A DNA stretch of 64,000 nt, from positions 1,466,501 through 1,530,500 of the forward strand of contig NC_004722.1 of assembly GCF_000007825.1 (NCBI RefSeq), written 5' to 3'. The first letter of the stretch is position 1; every line of letters begins with the position of its first letter. The position numbers and the translations under genes were made by a program. This DNA is from Bacillus cereus ATCC 14579. Lineage in GTDB: Bacteria; Bacillota; Bacilli; Bacillales; Bacillaceae_G. The notes beneath the pieces are model-generated. The model saw nothing but the letters and a program-made list of their open reading frames with translations. It was not told where the DNA came from and did not search any database. This document shows positions 9,810 through 18,092 of the stretch, in pieces.

Positions 9810-10577
9810 ATGCATCGCGGCAAAGGGATGAAGTTTGTAGGAGATTCTCGGGTACCAGTAGCTCGGAAACCAAATATTCCAAAAGACTATTCTGAATACC
9901 CAGGGAAAACAGAAGCATTTTGGCCGAACTTCTTGTTAAAAGAATGGATGGTTGGTGCAGTTTTTTTAATCGGTTATTTATGTTTAACAGTGGCGCATCC
10001 GTCGCCGCTTGAGAGAATGGCGGACCCAACAGATGCTGGATATATACCACTTCCAGATTGGTATTTCTTATTCTTGTATCAGTTATTAAAGTATTCGTAT
10101 GCTTCCGGTTCATTTACTGTAATTGGAGCATTTATTATGCCAGGGATTGCGTTTGGAGCATTACTGTTAGCTCCATTTCTTGATCGAGGTCCAGAAAGAC
10201 GTCCATTGAAGCGTCCTGTGGCAACTGGATTTATGCTTTTAGCAATTGCATCGATTATCTTTTTAACTTGGGAATCTGTAGCACACCACGACTGGGAAGC
10301 TGCAAAAAAACAAGGAGCAATTGTAAAAACAGCGCCAGTTGATAAAAATGATGATGGCTATAAATTAATGCAAAAAAATACTTGTTTAACATGTCATGGT
10401 GACAATTTACAAGGCGGGGCAGCAGCACCGGCACTGCAAAACTTAACTTTAAAGCCAGAAGAAATTGCTAAAATTGCGAAAGAGGGAAAAGGTTCAATGC
10501 CTAAAGGTGTATTTAAAGGTACGGATGAGGAACTGAAGAAGCTTTCGGAATTCGTTGCAAAGTATAATAAAAAATAA
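9810..10577 (+). CDS. qcrC: Menaquinol:cytochrome c reductase, cytochrome b/c subunit
   Basis: A 255-aa fusion typical of Bacillus. The first ~160 residues resemble subunit IV of b6f complexes, with PDWY (82-85) in place of the PEWY quinol-oxidation motif and three membrane helices. The C-terminal domain is a c-type cytochrome with the heme-attachment motif CLTCH (192-196) and a distal methionine in GSMPKG. The start has AAGGAGGG 6 bases upstream. Heme c would lie on the outer face of the membrane. Last gene of the operon, followed by a terminator. Confidence 0.95.
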   Translation: MHRGKGMKFVGDSRVPVARKPNIPKDYSEYPGKTEAFWPNFLLKEWMVGAVFLIGYLCLTVAHPSPLERMADPTDAGYIPLPDWYFLFLYQLLKYSYASGSFTVIGAFIMPGIAFGALLLAPFLDRGPERRPLKRPVATGFMLLAIASIIFLTWESVAHHDWEAAKKQGAIVKTAPVDKNDDGYKLMQKNTCLTCHGDNLQGGAAAPALQNLTLKPEEIAKIAKEGKGSMPKGVFKGTDEELKKLSEFVAKYNKK

Positions 10578-10580
10578 TAA

Positions 10581-10614
10581 AAAAGCTGACTACAAAATTT
10601 GTAGTCAGCTTTTC
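10581..10614 (+). terminator. Terminator after qcrC
   Basis: AAAAGCTGACTACAAA-ATT-TGTAGTCAGCTTTT. Confidence 0.9.
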
Positions 10615-10669
10615 TATTTAGTTGGATGAAGTTTGTTATAATAGAGTAGGATTTAGTGAATGAATTACT

Positions 10670-11287
10670 TTGCTTGAAAGGTGTTGGACATACGGATTGG
10701 TGTACTTGTATGCAATGTTAAGACAACGCTCGGTATTATTATTTTTATTAATTGTTAACTTATTAGGTACAATTTATGGATTTATATGGTACGGAAATCA
10801 ATTGAAAGAAACGTCACCTATATTTTGGCCGTTTGTACCAGATAGTCCTATGGCGACTCTCTTTTTTGTCTTTGTTTTAATTGCTTTTTTGGCAAAGAGA
10901 AACTGGGGATTAATAGAAGCGTTAGCGATTGTAACTTTAATAAAATATGGTATTTGGGCTGTTGTTGTAAACGCGATTATGATTTACGTAAAAGGGCCTA
11001 TAGGCCTTATGGGCTACATGTTAATGCTTTCGCACTTCGCGATGGCAATACAAGGATTTTTATATGCTCCATTCTATCGTATAAAAAAATGGCATTTTAT
11101 AGTAGCAGCTGTGTGGACGTTGCATAACGATGCAATTGATTATTTATTTTGGCAAATGCCGCGATATGGAATTATGCATTTGTTTGTAGAGGAAATTGGT
11201 TATTTTACGTTTTGGTTAAGTATTGCTGTACTATGTATTACATATTATTGTTGCTTACGTGAGCAAAGAAAACAATTTTCTTTATGA
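10670..11287 (+). CDS. ypjA: DUF1405 integral membrane protein YpjA
   Basis: A polytopic membrane protein of up to 205 aa with about six hydrophobic segments, such as LLFLLIVNLLGTIYGFIWYG and ATLFFVFVLIAFLA. The motif GLMGYMLMLSHFAMAIQGFLY is typical of DUF1405. Function unknown. The start is uncertain: TTG at 10670 lacks a clear ribosome binding site, while GTG at 10700 lies ~16 bases after AAAGGTG. The gene sits between qcrC and ypjB, as in B. subtilis. Confidence 0.8.
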   Translation: MLERCWTYGLVYLYAMLRQRSVLLFLLIVNLLGTIYGFIWYGNQLKETSPIFWPFVPDSPMATLFFVFVLIAFLAKRNWGLIEALAIVTLIKYGIWAVVVNAIMIYVKGPIGLMGYMLMLSHFAMAIQGFLYAPFYRIKKWHFIVAAVWTLHNDAIDYLFWQMPRYGIMHLFVEEIGYFTFWLSIAVLCITYYCCLREQRKQFSL

Positions 11288-11312
11288 TGGTTAGAACATT
11301 TAGGGGGAGAAC

Positions 11313-11999
11313 ATGGAGAAAAATAAGAGTGGTACAAAAATATTGGATCGATTGATTACTTTAGTTGTTTCATATAGCATAGCATTTTCTATTTTTGCAC
11401 TCGCAACAATGGCAGTTGTATATGGAAAATGGTTGTATTATTTTGAAATTGATTTTTTAAATATTCCTGATTTAGCGGATATGACGAAGGATGAAATTAA
11501 AAGAAATTACGATGTGCTTATTACATATTTATCCCCGTTTTATGACGGAGCATTACATTTGCCCACATTAGATATGTCCACAAATGGCCGTATTCATTTT
11601 GTAGATGTTAAAAATATTTTAGTAAAGATTCAATATGTGATGTATGCGACAATTATGATTGCAGTGATAGGCGGAATTTATTTATTAAAAAAGAAAAATG
11701 AAAAGTTTTTACTGCACGGATCGATTTTAACAATCATTTTTCCGATAGCGCTTATGTTACCAATTGCTATTAATTTTGAAAAGAGTTTTGTATTATTCCA
11801 TAAACTTTTATTTAGTAATGATTATTGGGTTTTTGATCCTGAAAAGGATCCAATTATATTAATGTTACCAGAAGAGTTCTTTATGCATGCTGCGTGTGCT
11901 ATTTTATTATTCATTTTAGGTGGGAGTATACTTTGTTACAGCTTATATAGATATCTCGTAAAAAAGAAAAGGATGTCACAGAAAAAATTCTCTGCTTAA
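11313..11999 (+). CDS. TIGR01906/DUF1461-family integral membrane protein
   Basis: A 228-aa membrane protein with an N-terminal segment (residues ~14-40), two central helices (~110-155) and a C-terminal helix (~192-215). The external loop carries the family-like DVLITYLSPFYDGALHLP. Function is unknown for the family. The start has TAGGGGGAG 6-7 bases upstream. The last codons lie inside the terminator hairpin. The call rests on remembered family pattern, not on a search. Confidence 0.7.
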   Translation: MEKNKSGTKILDRLITLVVSYSIAFSIFALATMAVVYGKWLYYFEIDFLNIPDLADMTKDEIKRNYDVLITYLSPFYDGALHLPTLDMSTNGRIHFVDVKNILVKIQYVMYATIMIAVIGGIYLLKKKNEKFLLHGSILTIIFPIALMLPIAINFEKSFVLFHKLLFSNDYWVFDPEKDPIILMLPEEFFMHAACAILLFILGGSILCYSLYRYLVKKKRMSQKKFSA

Positions 12000-12012
12000 A
12001 GAGAATTTTTTT
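11982..12012 (+). terminator. Terminator overlapping the previous stop codon
   Basis: AAAAAATTCTCTGCTTAAAGAGAATTTTTTT; the stop codon lies in the loop. Confidence 0.85.
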
Positions 12013-12105
12013 CTTTGTAAAACGATAATATATTTTTCGGTCTAGTTCTGTTCTATTCTTGTCCAAATTAACATATTTTGTACTAGTAGTTAAGGGGGGA
12101 CCGGG

Positions 12106-12894
12106 ATGAAGAGAACATTAATTGGATTGATAGCATTTCTAATTATAATGTTTCCGTTACGTATATATGCTGAAGAGTGGAATGAGCTAACAGGGTTGTT
12201 AGACGACTCGTTACAGTTAGTGAAGCGTAATGAAGATGAAAAAGCGGTACAAGTATTACAACATTTCTCGGAGCAGTTTTTAATAAAGGGGAATGAAAAG
12301 AAGCAGGAAGTAACACCAGATCAAGTTAGAGTTATTTCTTTAGCTTACGATAAGGCGCAACAATCGCTCTCTGAAGAAGGTTTAGGTAAGCAAGCTAAAA
12401 TTGATAATGTGCTGGCATTACAACTTGCTGTTGATGCACAAGTATCGAAATATCAACCACTTTGGATGGAAAGAGAAAGGAAAGTAATGGATGCCTTTTC
12501 TCAAATGGAAAAAGCGATGGAAAAAGAAGATGCTGGGCAGTTTCAACAAACGTTAAATACGTTTTTAAATGAATTCAATATTATTTATCCAAGCTTAATG
12601 ATTGCTTTGCCAGAAAACGAGGTCCAGCGTGTAAATGTTCATTTATCTTATTTAGATGAATTTCGTAACGTTATGTTAAAAACGAAAGGCGGCCAAATGC
12701 AATTAGGGATTATTAAAGGGGATTTGCAAAAGATATTTCACACAGTAAAAAAAGATGAAATTGCACCCTCTCTCATTTGGTTTATGACAATTACTGGGGG
12801 ACTTATTTTATTCACATTAACTTATGTTGGATGGAGAAAGTATAAAGGAGAGAGAGAAAAAAGAAAAAGTAATGTACATTCTAAAAATAGATAA
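12106..12894 (+). CDS. ypjB: Sporulation-associated protein YpjB
   Basis: A 262-aa exported, membrane-anchored protein. It has a signal peptide (residues ~1-23, ending YAEEW), a helical external domain rich in Glu, Gln and Lys, and a single C-terminal helix (ITGGLILFTLTYVGW) followed by a very basic tail. This matches B. subtilis YpjB, annotated as a sporulation protein with poorly defined function. The start follows GGGGGGACCGGG. Confidence 0.82.
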   Translation: MKRTLIGLIAFLIIMFPLRIYAEEWNELTGLLDDSLQLVKRNEDEKAVQVLQHFSEQFLIKGNEKKQEVTPDQVRVISLAYDKAQQSLSEEGLGKQAKIDNVLALQLAVDAQVSKYQPLWMERERKVMDAFSQMEKAMEKEDAGQFQQTLNTFLNEFNIIYPSLMIALPENEVQRVNVHLSYLDEFRNVMLKTKGGQMQLGIIKGDLQKIFHTVKKDEIAPSLIWFMTITGGLILFTLTYVGWRKYKGEREKRKSNVHSKNR

Positions 12895-12998
12895 TGCAAT
12901 AAATAAAGATATGGATTGTAAGGTTTATTCATTGACAATAGTGGCAGAAGAAAATAGAATGAGAAGTACTATAATTAAAACTTCAATGGAGGTTCATG

Positions 12999-13679
12999 AT
13001 GTTTTATTTAATTTACTTCGCGATCATAATGATCATACCGTTGTATGCACAGTCAAGAGTACGTAGTGCCTATAGCAAGTATTCACAAGTTTATTCAACA
13101 TCAGGTATGACAGGAGCGGAAGTGGCTCGAAAAATTTTAGATGAAAATGGATTATACAACGTAGCTGTCGAAGAAACACCAGGTCATTTATCAGACCATT
13201 ATGATCCAACCGCTAAGACGGTTCGATTATCAACAGATAACTATTATGGACATTCAGTTGCTGGTACAGCAGTTGCAGCACACGAAGTAGGACACGCAAT
13301 TCAAGATGCACAAGATTATAACTTTATGCGTATTCGTCATTCGTTAGTTCCTGTGGCTAATTTTGGATCGAATATATCATGGGTATTTATTATGATTGGT
13401 ATATTTGCGACAATGTCAAAACTATTGTTATTAGGTATCATTTTAATGGCAGCAGGTGTTGTGTTCCAGCTCGTTACATTGCCAGTTGAGTTTGATGCGT
13501 CAAAGCGCGCAATGCAACAAATTGAAGCGTTAGGTATTGTATCAACAGATGAATATGGGCAAGCTCGTAAAGTATTAAATGCGGCAGCATTAACATATGT
13601 AGCAGCTGCAGCTGTAGCGGTATTTGAATTATTACGTCTCGTATTAATGTATACTGGTATGCAGCGTAGCGACGACTAA
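12999..13679 (+). CDS. Zinc-dependent membrane metallopeptidase, YugP-like
   Basis: A 226-aa membrane protein with the zinc-peptidase motif HEVGH at residues 95-99, preceded by one N-terminal helix and followed by two or three more. The order (helix, catalytic domain, helices) resembles the B. subtilis YugP family. Two consecutive ATGs occur. The second (12999) has GGAGG six bases upstream and is preferred over the first (12996). The substrate is unknown. The gene is followed by a terminator. Confidence 0.88.
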   Translation: MFYLIYFAIIMIIPLYAQSRVRSAYSKYSQVYSTSGMTGAEVARKILDENGLYNVAVEETPGHLSDHYDPTAKTVRLSTDNYYGHSVAGTAVAAHEVGHAIQDAQDYNFMRIRHSLVPVANFGSNISWVFIMIGIFATMSKLLLLGIILMAAGVVFQLVTLPVEFDASKRAMQQIEALGIVSTDEYGQARKVLNAAALTYVAAAAVAVFELLRLVLMYTGMQRSDD

Positions 13680-13707
13680 AGACTATCAATTTTGATAGTC
13701 TTTTTTT
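13679..13707 (+). terminator. Terminator after the metallopeptidase gene
   Basis: AAAGACTATCAA-TTT-TGATAGTCTTTTTTT. Confidence 0.9.
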
Positions 13708-13780
13708 GTTGTGTGGATTGAATTATATAATGTATTGCAAATAGAAATAATAGAAGTAATGCGGAAAGGTGGTGGGGGAA

Positions 13781-14422
13781 ATGAAATATCCAGACCATTT
13801 AGTAAAACAAGTGCAAAAGCGTAGTGCTCCTTATCAACTAGAAGGTTTTTTAAGTGGACAAGGTCCTGAAAATCCCAAATTTATGTTGTTAGGAGAAGCA
13901 CCTGGTGAAACAGAAATTCATAATGGGATTCCGTTTAGCGGGAGGGCGGGAAAACAATTAATGGTTTTTTTAGAGCGTATCCACGTTACAAGGGAAGAAG
14001 TATATATTACGAGCGCTGTTCGGAGTAGACCTTATAAATGGCGAGAGAAAAAAGAACGAAATGGTGAAATCATACAAAAAAAGTATAATAGAACGCCAAA
14101 TCAGGGAGAAATAGTTGCCCATGCGCCTTTGTTAGATTATGAATTAGAGAAAATACATCCGAAGCTTATCGTCACGCTTGGAAATATCGGTCTTCAACGT
14201 TTAACAGGAAAAAATAAAAAAATCACAGATGTACACGGGCAATTATTAAAACAGCCCATTCAAAAATTAAAGGATATGCAAAGTGCAGAGTTTACATGGT
14301 CAGAGAAAGAATATCATGTTTTTCCGACTTTTCATCCAGCTTCCATTTTTTATAATCGGAGTTTATTGGAGCTTATTCATGAGGATTTTGAGAAGCTTAA
14401 AAGACTTGTAATAAAAAACTAG
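13781..14422 (+). CDS. Uracil-DNA glycosylase family 4-like protein without cysteines
   Basis: A 213-aa protein of the UDG superfamily. It has GEAPGETEIHNGIPFSGRAG (motif A region, residues ~39-58) and HPAS near the C terminus (motif B), the usual active-site elements of families 4 and 5. Family 4 enzymes carry a 4Fe-4S cluster on four cysteines, but this protein has no cysteine at all, so it cannot. It may be a cluster-free glycosylase or a non-catalytic relative. The ATG at 13781 follows AAAGGTGGTGGGGG. It is convergent with the YitT gene. Confidence 0.82.
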   Translation: MKYPDHLVKQVQKRSAPYQLEGFLSGQGPENPKFMLLGEAPGETEIHNGIPFSGRAGKQLMVFLERIHVTREEVYITSAVRSRPYKWREKKERNGEIIQKKYNRTPNQGEIVAHAPLLDYELEKIHPKLIVTLGNIGLQRLTGKNKKITDVHGQLLKQPIQKLKDMQSAEFTWSEKEYHVFPTFHPASIFYNRSLLELIHEDFEKLKRLVIKN

Positions 14423-14446
14423 AAAAGCTAAGGCGCTTTTCTAGTT
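14411..14446 (-). terminator. Terminator between the UDG-like gene and the YitT gene
   Basis: AACTAGAAAAGC-TAAGGC-GCTTTTCTAGTT. The long T run is on the minus strand, so it serves the YitT gene best, though both genes end here. Confidence 0.75.
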
Positions 14447-14450
14447 ATAT

Positions 14451-15332
14451 TTAATTATGTAAAGGGTTTTTATTTTCATCTAACGTAAACCCTTCACCAA
14501 CTACATCATGTACATCACTTACAGCGACAAAAGCATGAGGATCTACAGAAGTAATGATATTCTTTAATTTCACGATTTCATTTTTAGCAACAACGCAATA
14601 CAATACATTACGTTCCACTTTTGTATACGATCCAACAGCTTTTAAAAAGGTTGCTCCGCGCTCCATTTCAGATAAAATTTTGGCAGCAATTTCATCGTTT
14701 TTCTCTGAGATAATAGTCGCTCCTTTGGCAGCATAAGCTCCTTCTTGCATAAAATCAATGACTTTAGCACCGATAAAAACAGCAACTAGCGTATACATGC
14801 CCTCACGGTATGATAAATAGGTAAGAATAGAGACGACGATAACGACAGCATCAAACATAAACATTGTTTTCCCCATACTCCAGCCAACATATTTGTGCGC
14901 TAGTCGTGCGATAATATCTACACCGCCAGTAGTCCCGCCATATTTAAATATTATTCCAAGGCCGATACCGATAAATGCCCCGGCGAATAAAGCTGCGAGT
15001 GTCATATCATTTTGCAAGTTTAAATGTAAGTTGAGTACTTCGTAACGCTGGAAAATCCATAGAAATAAAGATACGCTAAAGGTTCCAATTAATGTATATA
15101 AAAATGTCGTTCTGCCAAGTAACCTCCAGCCAATAAAAAATATAGGGATATTTAAAATTAAGTTTGAGTAGGAAGGATCAAACTTAAATAAAAAATACAA
15201 TAATAGTGTAATACCAGTAAACCCACCCTCTGCAAGGTGGTTTTCAATATTGATATTGACAATACCGAAAGAAAATATAGCGGAACCAATTAAAATAAAA
15301 ATAATATTTCGCATCTTCAATTTTGATGTCAT
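14451..15332 (-). CDS. ypjC: YitT-family membrane protein
   Basis: A 293-aa protein with five or six N-terminal membrane helices carrying the YitT signature (ENHLAEGGFTGITLLLYF and KYGGTTGGVDIIARL) and a soluble C-terminal DUF2179 domain (about residues 205-290). The family has no established transport or enzymatic function. In B. subtilis ypjC occupies the same position. The start is preceded by TAGGGGG on the minus strand. Confidence 0.85.
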   Translation of the reverse strand: MTSKLKMRNIIFILIGSAIFSFGIVNINIENHLAEGGFTGITLLLYFLFKFDPSYSNLILNIPIFFIGWRLLGRTTFLYTLIGTFSVSLFLWIFQRYEVLNLHLNLQNDMTLAALFAGAFIGIGLGIIFKYGGTTGGVDIIARLAHKYVGWSMGKTMFMFDAVVIVVSILTYLSYREGMYTLVAVFIGAKVIDFMQEGAYAAKGATIISEKNDEIAAKILSEMERGATFLKAVGSYTKVERNVLYCVVAKNEIVKLKNIITSVDPHAFVAVSDVHDVVGEGFTLDENKNPLHN

Positions 15333-15423
15333 ATAGAAATCCCCCTAATTATGTAATGATTGCATTGCTCCGCTGAAACGGTAAAACATAATAATAAGTA
15401 ATTTCTAGTTGCTAGTGAAAATA

Positions 15424-15720
15424 GTAAGAACCTGATTGATGTGGGCTGATTTTTTGTGAAAAGTGCAAAAGAAAGTTTCACTTTATCCCGCTCTAAAGGC
15501 TGATAGGAGATGAAGCAAAGAAGAGGGGCAAACCAGCCGTAGGAACCCGATTGGTGTGGGCTGATCTTTTGCAAAAATCGCAAAAGAAGTTTCACTTTAC
15601 CCCGTACCAACGGCTGGTAGGAGATAAACCTCTGAAGAAAGGCAAACCAGCCGTAGGAACCCGATTAGTTCAACTAATCTTTTGCAAAAAAATCACAAAA
15701 GAAGTTTCACTTTATTATAG
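15424..15720 (+). repeat. Tandem ~115-bp repeat array (B. cereus-group interspersed repeat type)
   Basis: Two complete units (15424-15538 and 15539-15652) and a truncated third (15653-~15720). Each starts GTAxGAACCxGATT, contains a gTTTCACTTTAT-like core, and the full ones end GGCAAACCAGCC. The units are similar but not identical. A related single copy, with the same CCCGATTGGTG...GGGCT and TCACTTTA blocks, lies at 61240-61323. Short open frames through the array in both strands are not convincing genes. The DNA resembles the short interspersed bcr repeats described in the B. cereus group; I cannot assign a bcr number. Confidence 0.75.
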
Positions 15721-15824
15721 TCTATCCAAAAATGGGTCGCAAATAGGTGTTTGGCGGGGAATAATATTTGTCAAATCGCGATGAATTGGCTAACATGAAA
15801 GAGGAAGGATTAGAGGTGAATAGT

Positions 15825-16166
15825 ATGGAAGCAAAAACGATGAAAGATATGCAGAAAGAAGTAGATGCATATATTGGTCAGTTTAAAGAAGGTTATTTCA
15901 GTCCGCTTGCAATGATGGCTCGTTTAACGGAAGAAATGGGAGAGCTTGCAAGAGAGGTAAATCATTATTATGGTGAGAAACCGAAGAAAACAACTGAAAA
16001 AGAAAGAAGTATTGAAGAAGAGCTTGGAGATGTATTATTTGTTATGATTTGTATGGCAAATAGTTTAAATATTGATTTAGAGACAGCACATAACATTGTA
16101 ATGAATAAATTTAATACACGTGATAAAGATCGCTGGACACGTATTGATGAGGGAGAGAAAGAATAA
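15825..16166 (+). CDS. ypjD: MazG-like nucleotide pyrophosphohydrolase YpjD
   Basis: A 113-aa single-domain protein with the metal-binding EExxE...ExxD pattern of MazG-type NTP pyrophosphohydrolases: LTEEMGELAREVNHYYG, then IEEELGDVLFVMICMAN. These enzymes hydrolyse (d)NTPs to monophosphates, often as house-cleaning. The ATG at 15825 follows AGAGGTG; the frame extends upstream to 15768 without a better site. First gene of the operon running to birA. Its stop overlaps the dapB start. Confidence 0.88.
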   Translation: MEAKTMKDMQKEVDAYIGQFKEGYFSPLAMMARLTEEMGELAREVNHYYGEKPKKTTEKERSIEEELGDVLFVMICMANSLNIDLETAHNIVMNKFNTRDKDRWTRIDEGEKE

Positions 16167-16966
16167 TGAAAGAAATTAAAGTAATTATCGCCGGACCAAG
16201 AGGACGTATGGGACATGAAGCAGTCCTTCTTATGGAAAGAACGGAACATTTTAATTTAGTAGCAGCAGTGGATTATAAGCATGGTGGTGAGAAGATTTCT
16301 GATTTACCTGGCATGCCAGCATTACATGCGCCGATTTACGCTGATTTACATACTTGTTTAGATGAAGTAGAAGCAGATGTGTTGTTAGATTTAACAACAC
16401 CAGAAGTGGGGAAACAACACGTTACACTTGCAGTTGAGCGTGGACTTCGTTCGGTTATTGGTACAACTGGATTTACAGAAGAAGAATTGACACGTTTAAC
16501 AGAGAATGCAAAAGAAAAAGCAGTAGGAACAATTATTGCTCCAAACTTTGCAATTGGTGCAGTTCTTATGATGAAATTCTCACAAATGGCAGCGAAATAT
16601 TTCCAAGATGTTGAGGTAATTGAATTACATCATGATCAAAAATTAGACGCACCATCTGGTACAGCTGTAAAAACGGTAGAGTTAATTCGCCAAAATCGTG
16701 AATCAAAGCAGCAAGGTCATCCAAATGAAGTAGAGCAACTAGCAGGTGCACGAGGTGCAAATGTAGACGGTATTCACATTCATAGTGTACGTTTGCCAGG
16801 GCTTATTGCACACCAAGAAGTAATGTTTGGTGGAGATGGACAAATGTTAACAGTTCGTCATGATTCATTCAATCGTGCATCATTTATGTCAGGTGTAAAA
16901 CTATCAATTGAGACAGTAATGAACCTTGATCATCTTGTGTACGGTTTAGAAAATATTATCGACTAA
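16166..16966 (+). CDS. dapB: 4-Hydroxy-tetrahydrodipicolinate reductase
   Basis: NAD(P)H-dependent reductase of the lysine/diaminopimelate pathway, which also feeds spore dipicolinate synthesis. The 266-aa protein has GPRGRMG at the N terminus (dinucleotide binding), GTTGF, and the catalytic block ELHHDQKLDAPSGTA. It overlaps the ypjD stop by one base, with mgsA following 14 bases after its stop. Confidence 0.96.
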   Translation: MKEIKVIIAGPRGRMGHEAVLLMERTEHFNLVAAVDYKHGGEKISDLPGMPALHAPIYADLHTCLDEVEADVLLDLTTPEVGKQHVTLAVERGLRSVIGTTGFTEEELTRLTENAKEKAVGTIIAPNFAIGAVLMMKFSQMAAKYFQDVEVIELHHDQKLDAPSGTAVKTVELIRQNRESKQQGHPNEVEQLAGARGANVDGIHIHSVRLPGLIAHQEVMFGGDGQMLTVRHDSFNRASFMSGVKLSIETVMNLDHLVYGLENIID

Positions 16967-16980
16967 AGGGGAGACAACGG

Positions 16981-17376
16981 ATGAAAATTGCCTTAATCGC
17001 ACATGACAAAAAGAAAAATGATATGGTTTCGTTTGCATACGCATATAAACCAATTTTTGAACAACATGAATTATTTGCAACAGGAACGACAGGGCTTCGC
17101 ATTATGGAAGCGACTGGATTAGTTATAACAAGATATCAATCTGGCCCTCTTGGTGGAGATCAAGAAATTGGTGCAATGATTGCAAAGAACGATTTAGATA
17201 TGGTGATTTTCTTCCGCGATCCATTAACAGCACAGCCGCATGAACCGGATGTGAATGCATTACTTCGTTTATGTGATGTATATGCGATTCCACTTGCAAC
17301 GAATATGGCAAGTGCTGAAATGTTAATGCACGCATTAGAGCGAGGAGATTTAGATTATCGTAAGTTAAGAAAATGA
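16981..17376 (+). CDS. mgsA: Methylglyoxal synthase
   Basis: Converts dihydroxyacetone phosphate to methylglyoxal plus phosphate, a bypass of lower glycolysis. The 131-aa length and motifs (IALIAHDKKK at the start, FATGTTGLRI phosphate-binding loop, GGDQEIGA, and FFRDPLTAQPHEPDV) are standard. Its stop overlaps in-frame codons upstream of bshB1. Bacillithiol, made by the next two genes, takes part in methylglyoxal detoxification in Bacillus, so the adjacency is functionally suggestive. Confidence 0.96.
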   Translation: MKIALIAHDKKKNDMVSFAYAYKPIFEQHELFATGTTGLRIMEATGLVITRYQSGPLGGDQEIGAMIAKNDLDMVIFFRDPLTAQPHEPDVNALLRLCDVYAIPLATNMASAEMLMHALERGDLDYRKLRK

Positions 17377-17387
17377 GGGGAACAATT

Positions 17388-18092
17388 ATGAGTGGATTAC
17401 ATATATTAGCGTTTGGTGCTCATGCCGATGATGTTGAAATCGGCATGGCTGGTACCATCGCTAAATATACAAAGCAAGGGTATGAAGTAGGTATTTGTGA
17501 TTTAACAGAAGCTGATCTTTCTTCAAATGGAACGATAGAGTTGAGAAAAGAAGAAGCGAAGGTCGCAGCTCGTATAATGGGAGTAAAAACGAGGCTGAAT
17601 TTAGCGATGCCAGACCGTGGTTTGTATATGAAAGAAGAGTATATACGTGAAATTGTCAAGGTGATCCGTACATATAAACCAAAACTAGTTTTTGCGCCGT
17701 ACTATGAAGATCGCCATCCAGATCATGCAAATTGTGCAAAGCTTGTGGAAGAGGCTATTTTTTCAGCAGGAATCCGTAAATATATGCCGGAACTTTCACC
17801 ACATCGTGTGGAGTCTTTTTATAATTATATGATTAATGGTTTTCATAAACCGAATTTTTGTATAGATATAAGTGAGTACCTCTCTATAAAGGTGGAAGCA
17901 TTAGAAGCGTATGAAAGTCAGTTTTCAACAGGGAGTGATGGTGTTAAGACACCGTTAACAGAAGGTTACGTTGAAACTGTGATTGCTCGTGAGAAGATGT
18001 TTGGAAAAGAAGTTGGAGTCTTGTATGCCGAGGGATTTATGAGTAAGAAACCGGTTTTATTACATGCTGATTTATTAGGGGGATGTAAATGA
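17388..18092 (+). CDS. bshB1: Bacillithiol biosynthesis deacetylase BshB1
   Basis: Zinc-dependent LmbE/PIG-L-family deacetylase that converts GlcNAc-malate to GlcN-malate, the second bacillithiol step. The 234-aa protein has the metal site AFGAHADDVEIG (His and Asp ligands near residues 12-15) and RHPDHANC. The ATG at 17388 (MSGLH) is preferred because GAGGGGA lies 6 bases upstream; the earlier in-frame ATG at 17373 overlaps the mgsA stop and has no such site. Its TGA overlaps the bshA ATG (ATGA). Confidence 0.94.
   Translation: MSGLHILAFGAHADDVEIGMAGTIAKYTKQGYEVGICDLTEADLSSNGTIELRKEEAKVAARIMGVKTRLNLAMPDRGLYMKEEYIREIVKVIRTYKPKLVFAPYYEDRHPDHANCAKLVEEAIFSAGIRKYMPELSPHRVESFYNYMINGFHKPNFCIDISEYLSIKVEALEAYESQFSTGSDGVKTPLTEGYVETVIAREKMFGKEVGVLYAEGFMSKKPVLLHADLLGGCK

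Noticed and set aside
12824..13066. 80-aa plus-strand ORF between ypjB and the metallopeptidase gene
   Set aside because: It overlaps both conserved genes out of frame and has no family resemblance.
15424..15720. CRISPR array
   Set aside because: Only 2.6 units of ~115 bp that are adjacent, diverged and without spacers of constant length; no cas genes nearby.
15329..15784. Open frames on both strands through the 115-bp repeats
   Set aside because: They consist of repeat DNA read through, lack ribosome binding sites, and change frame between units.
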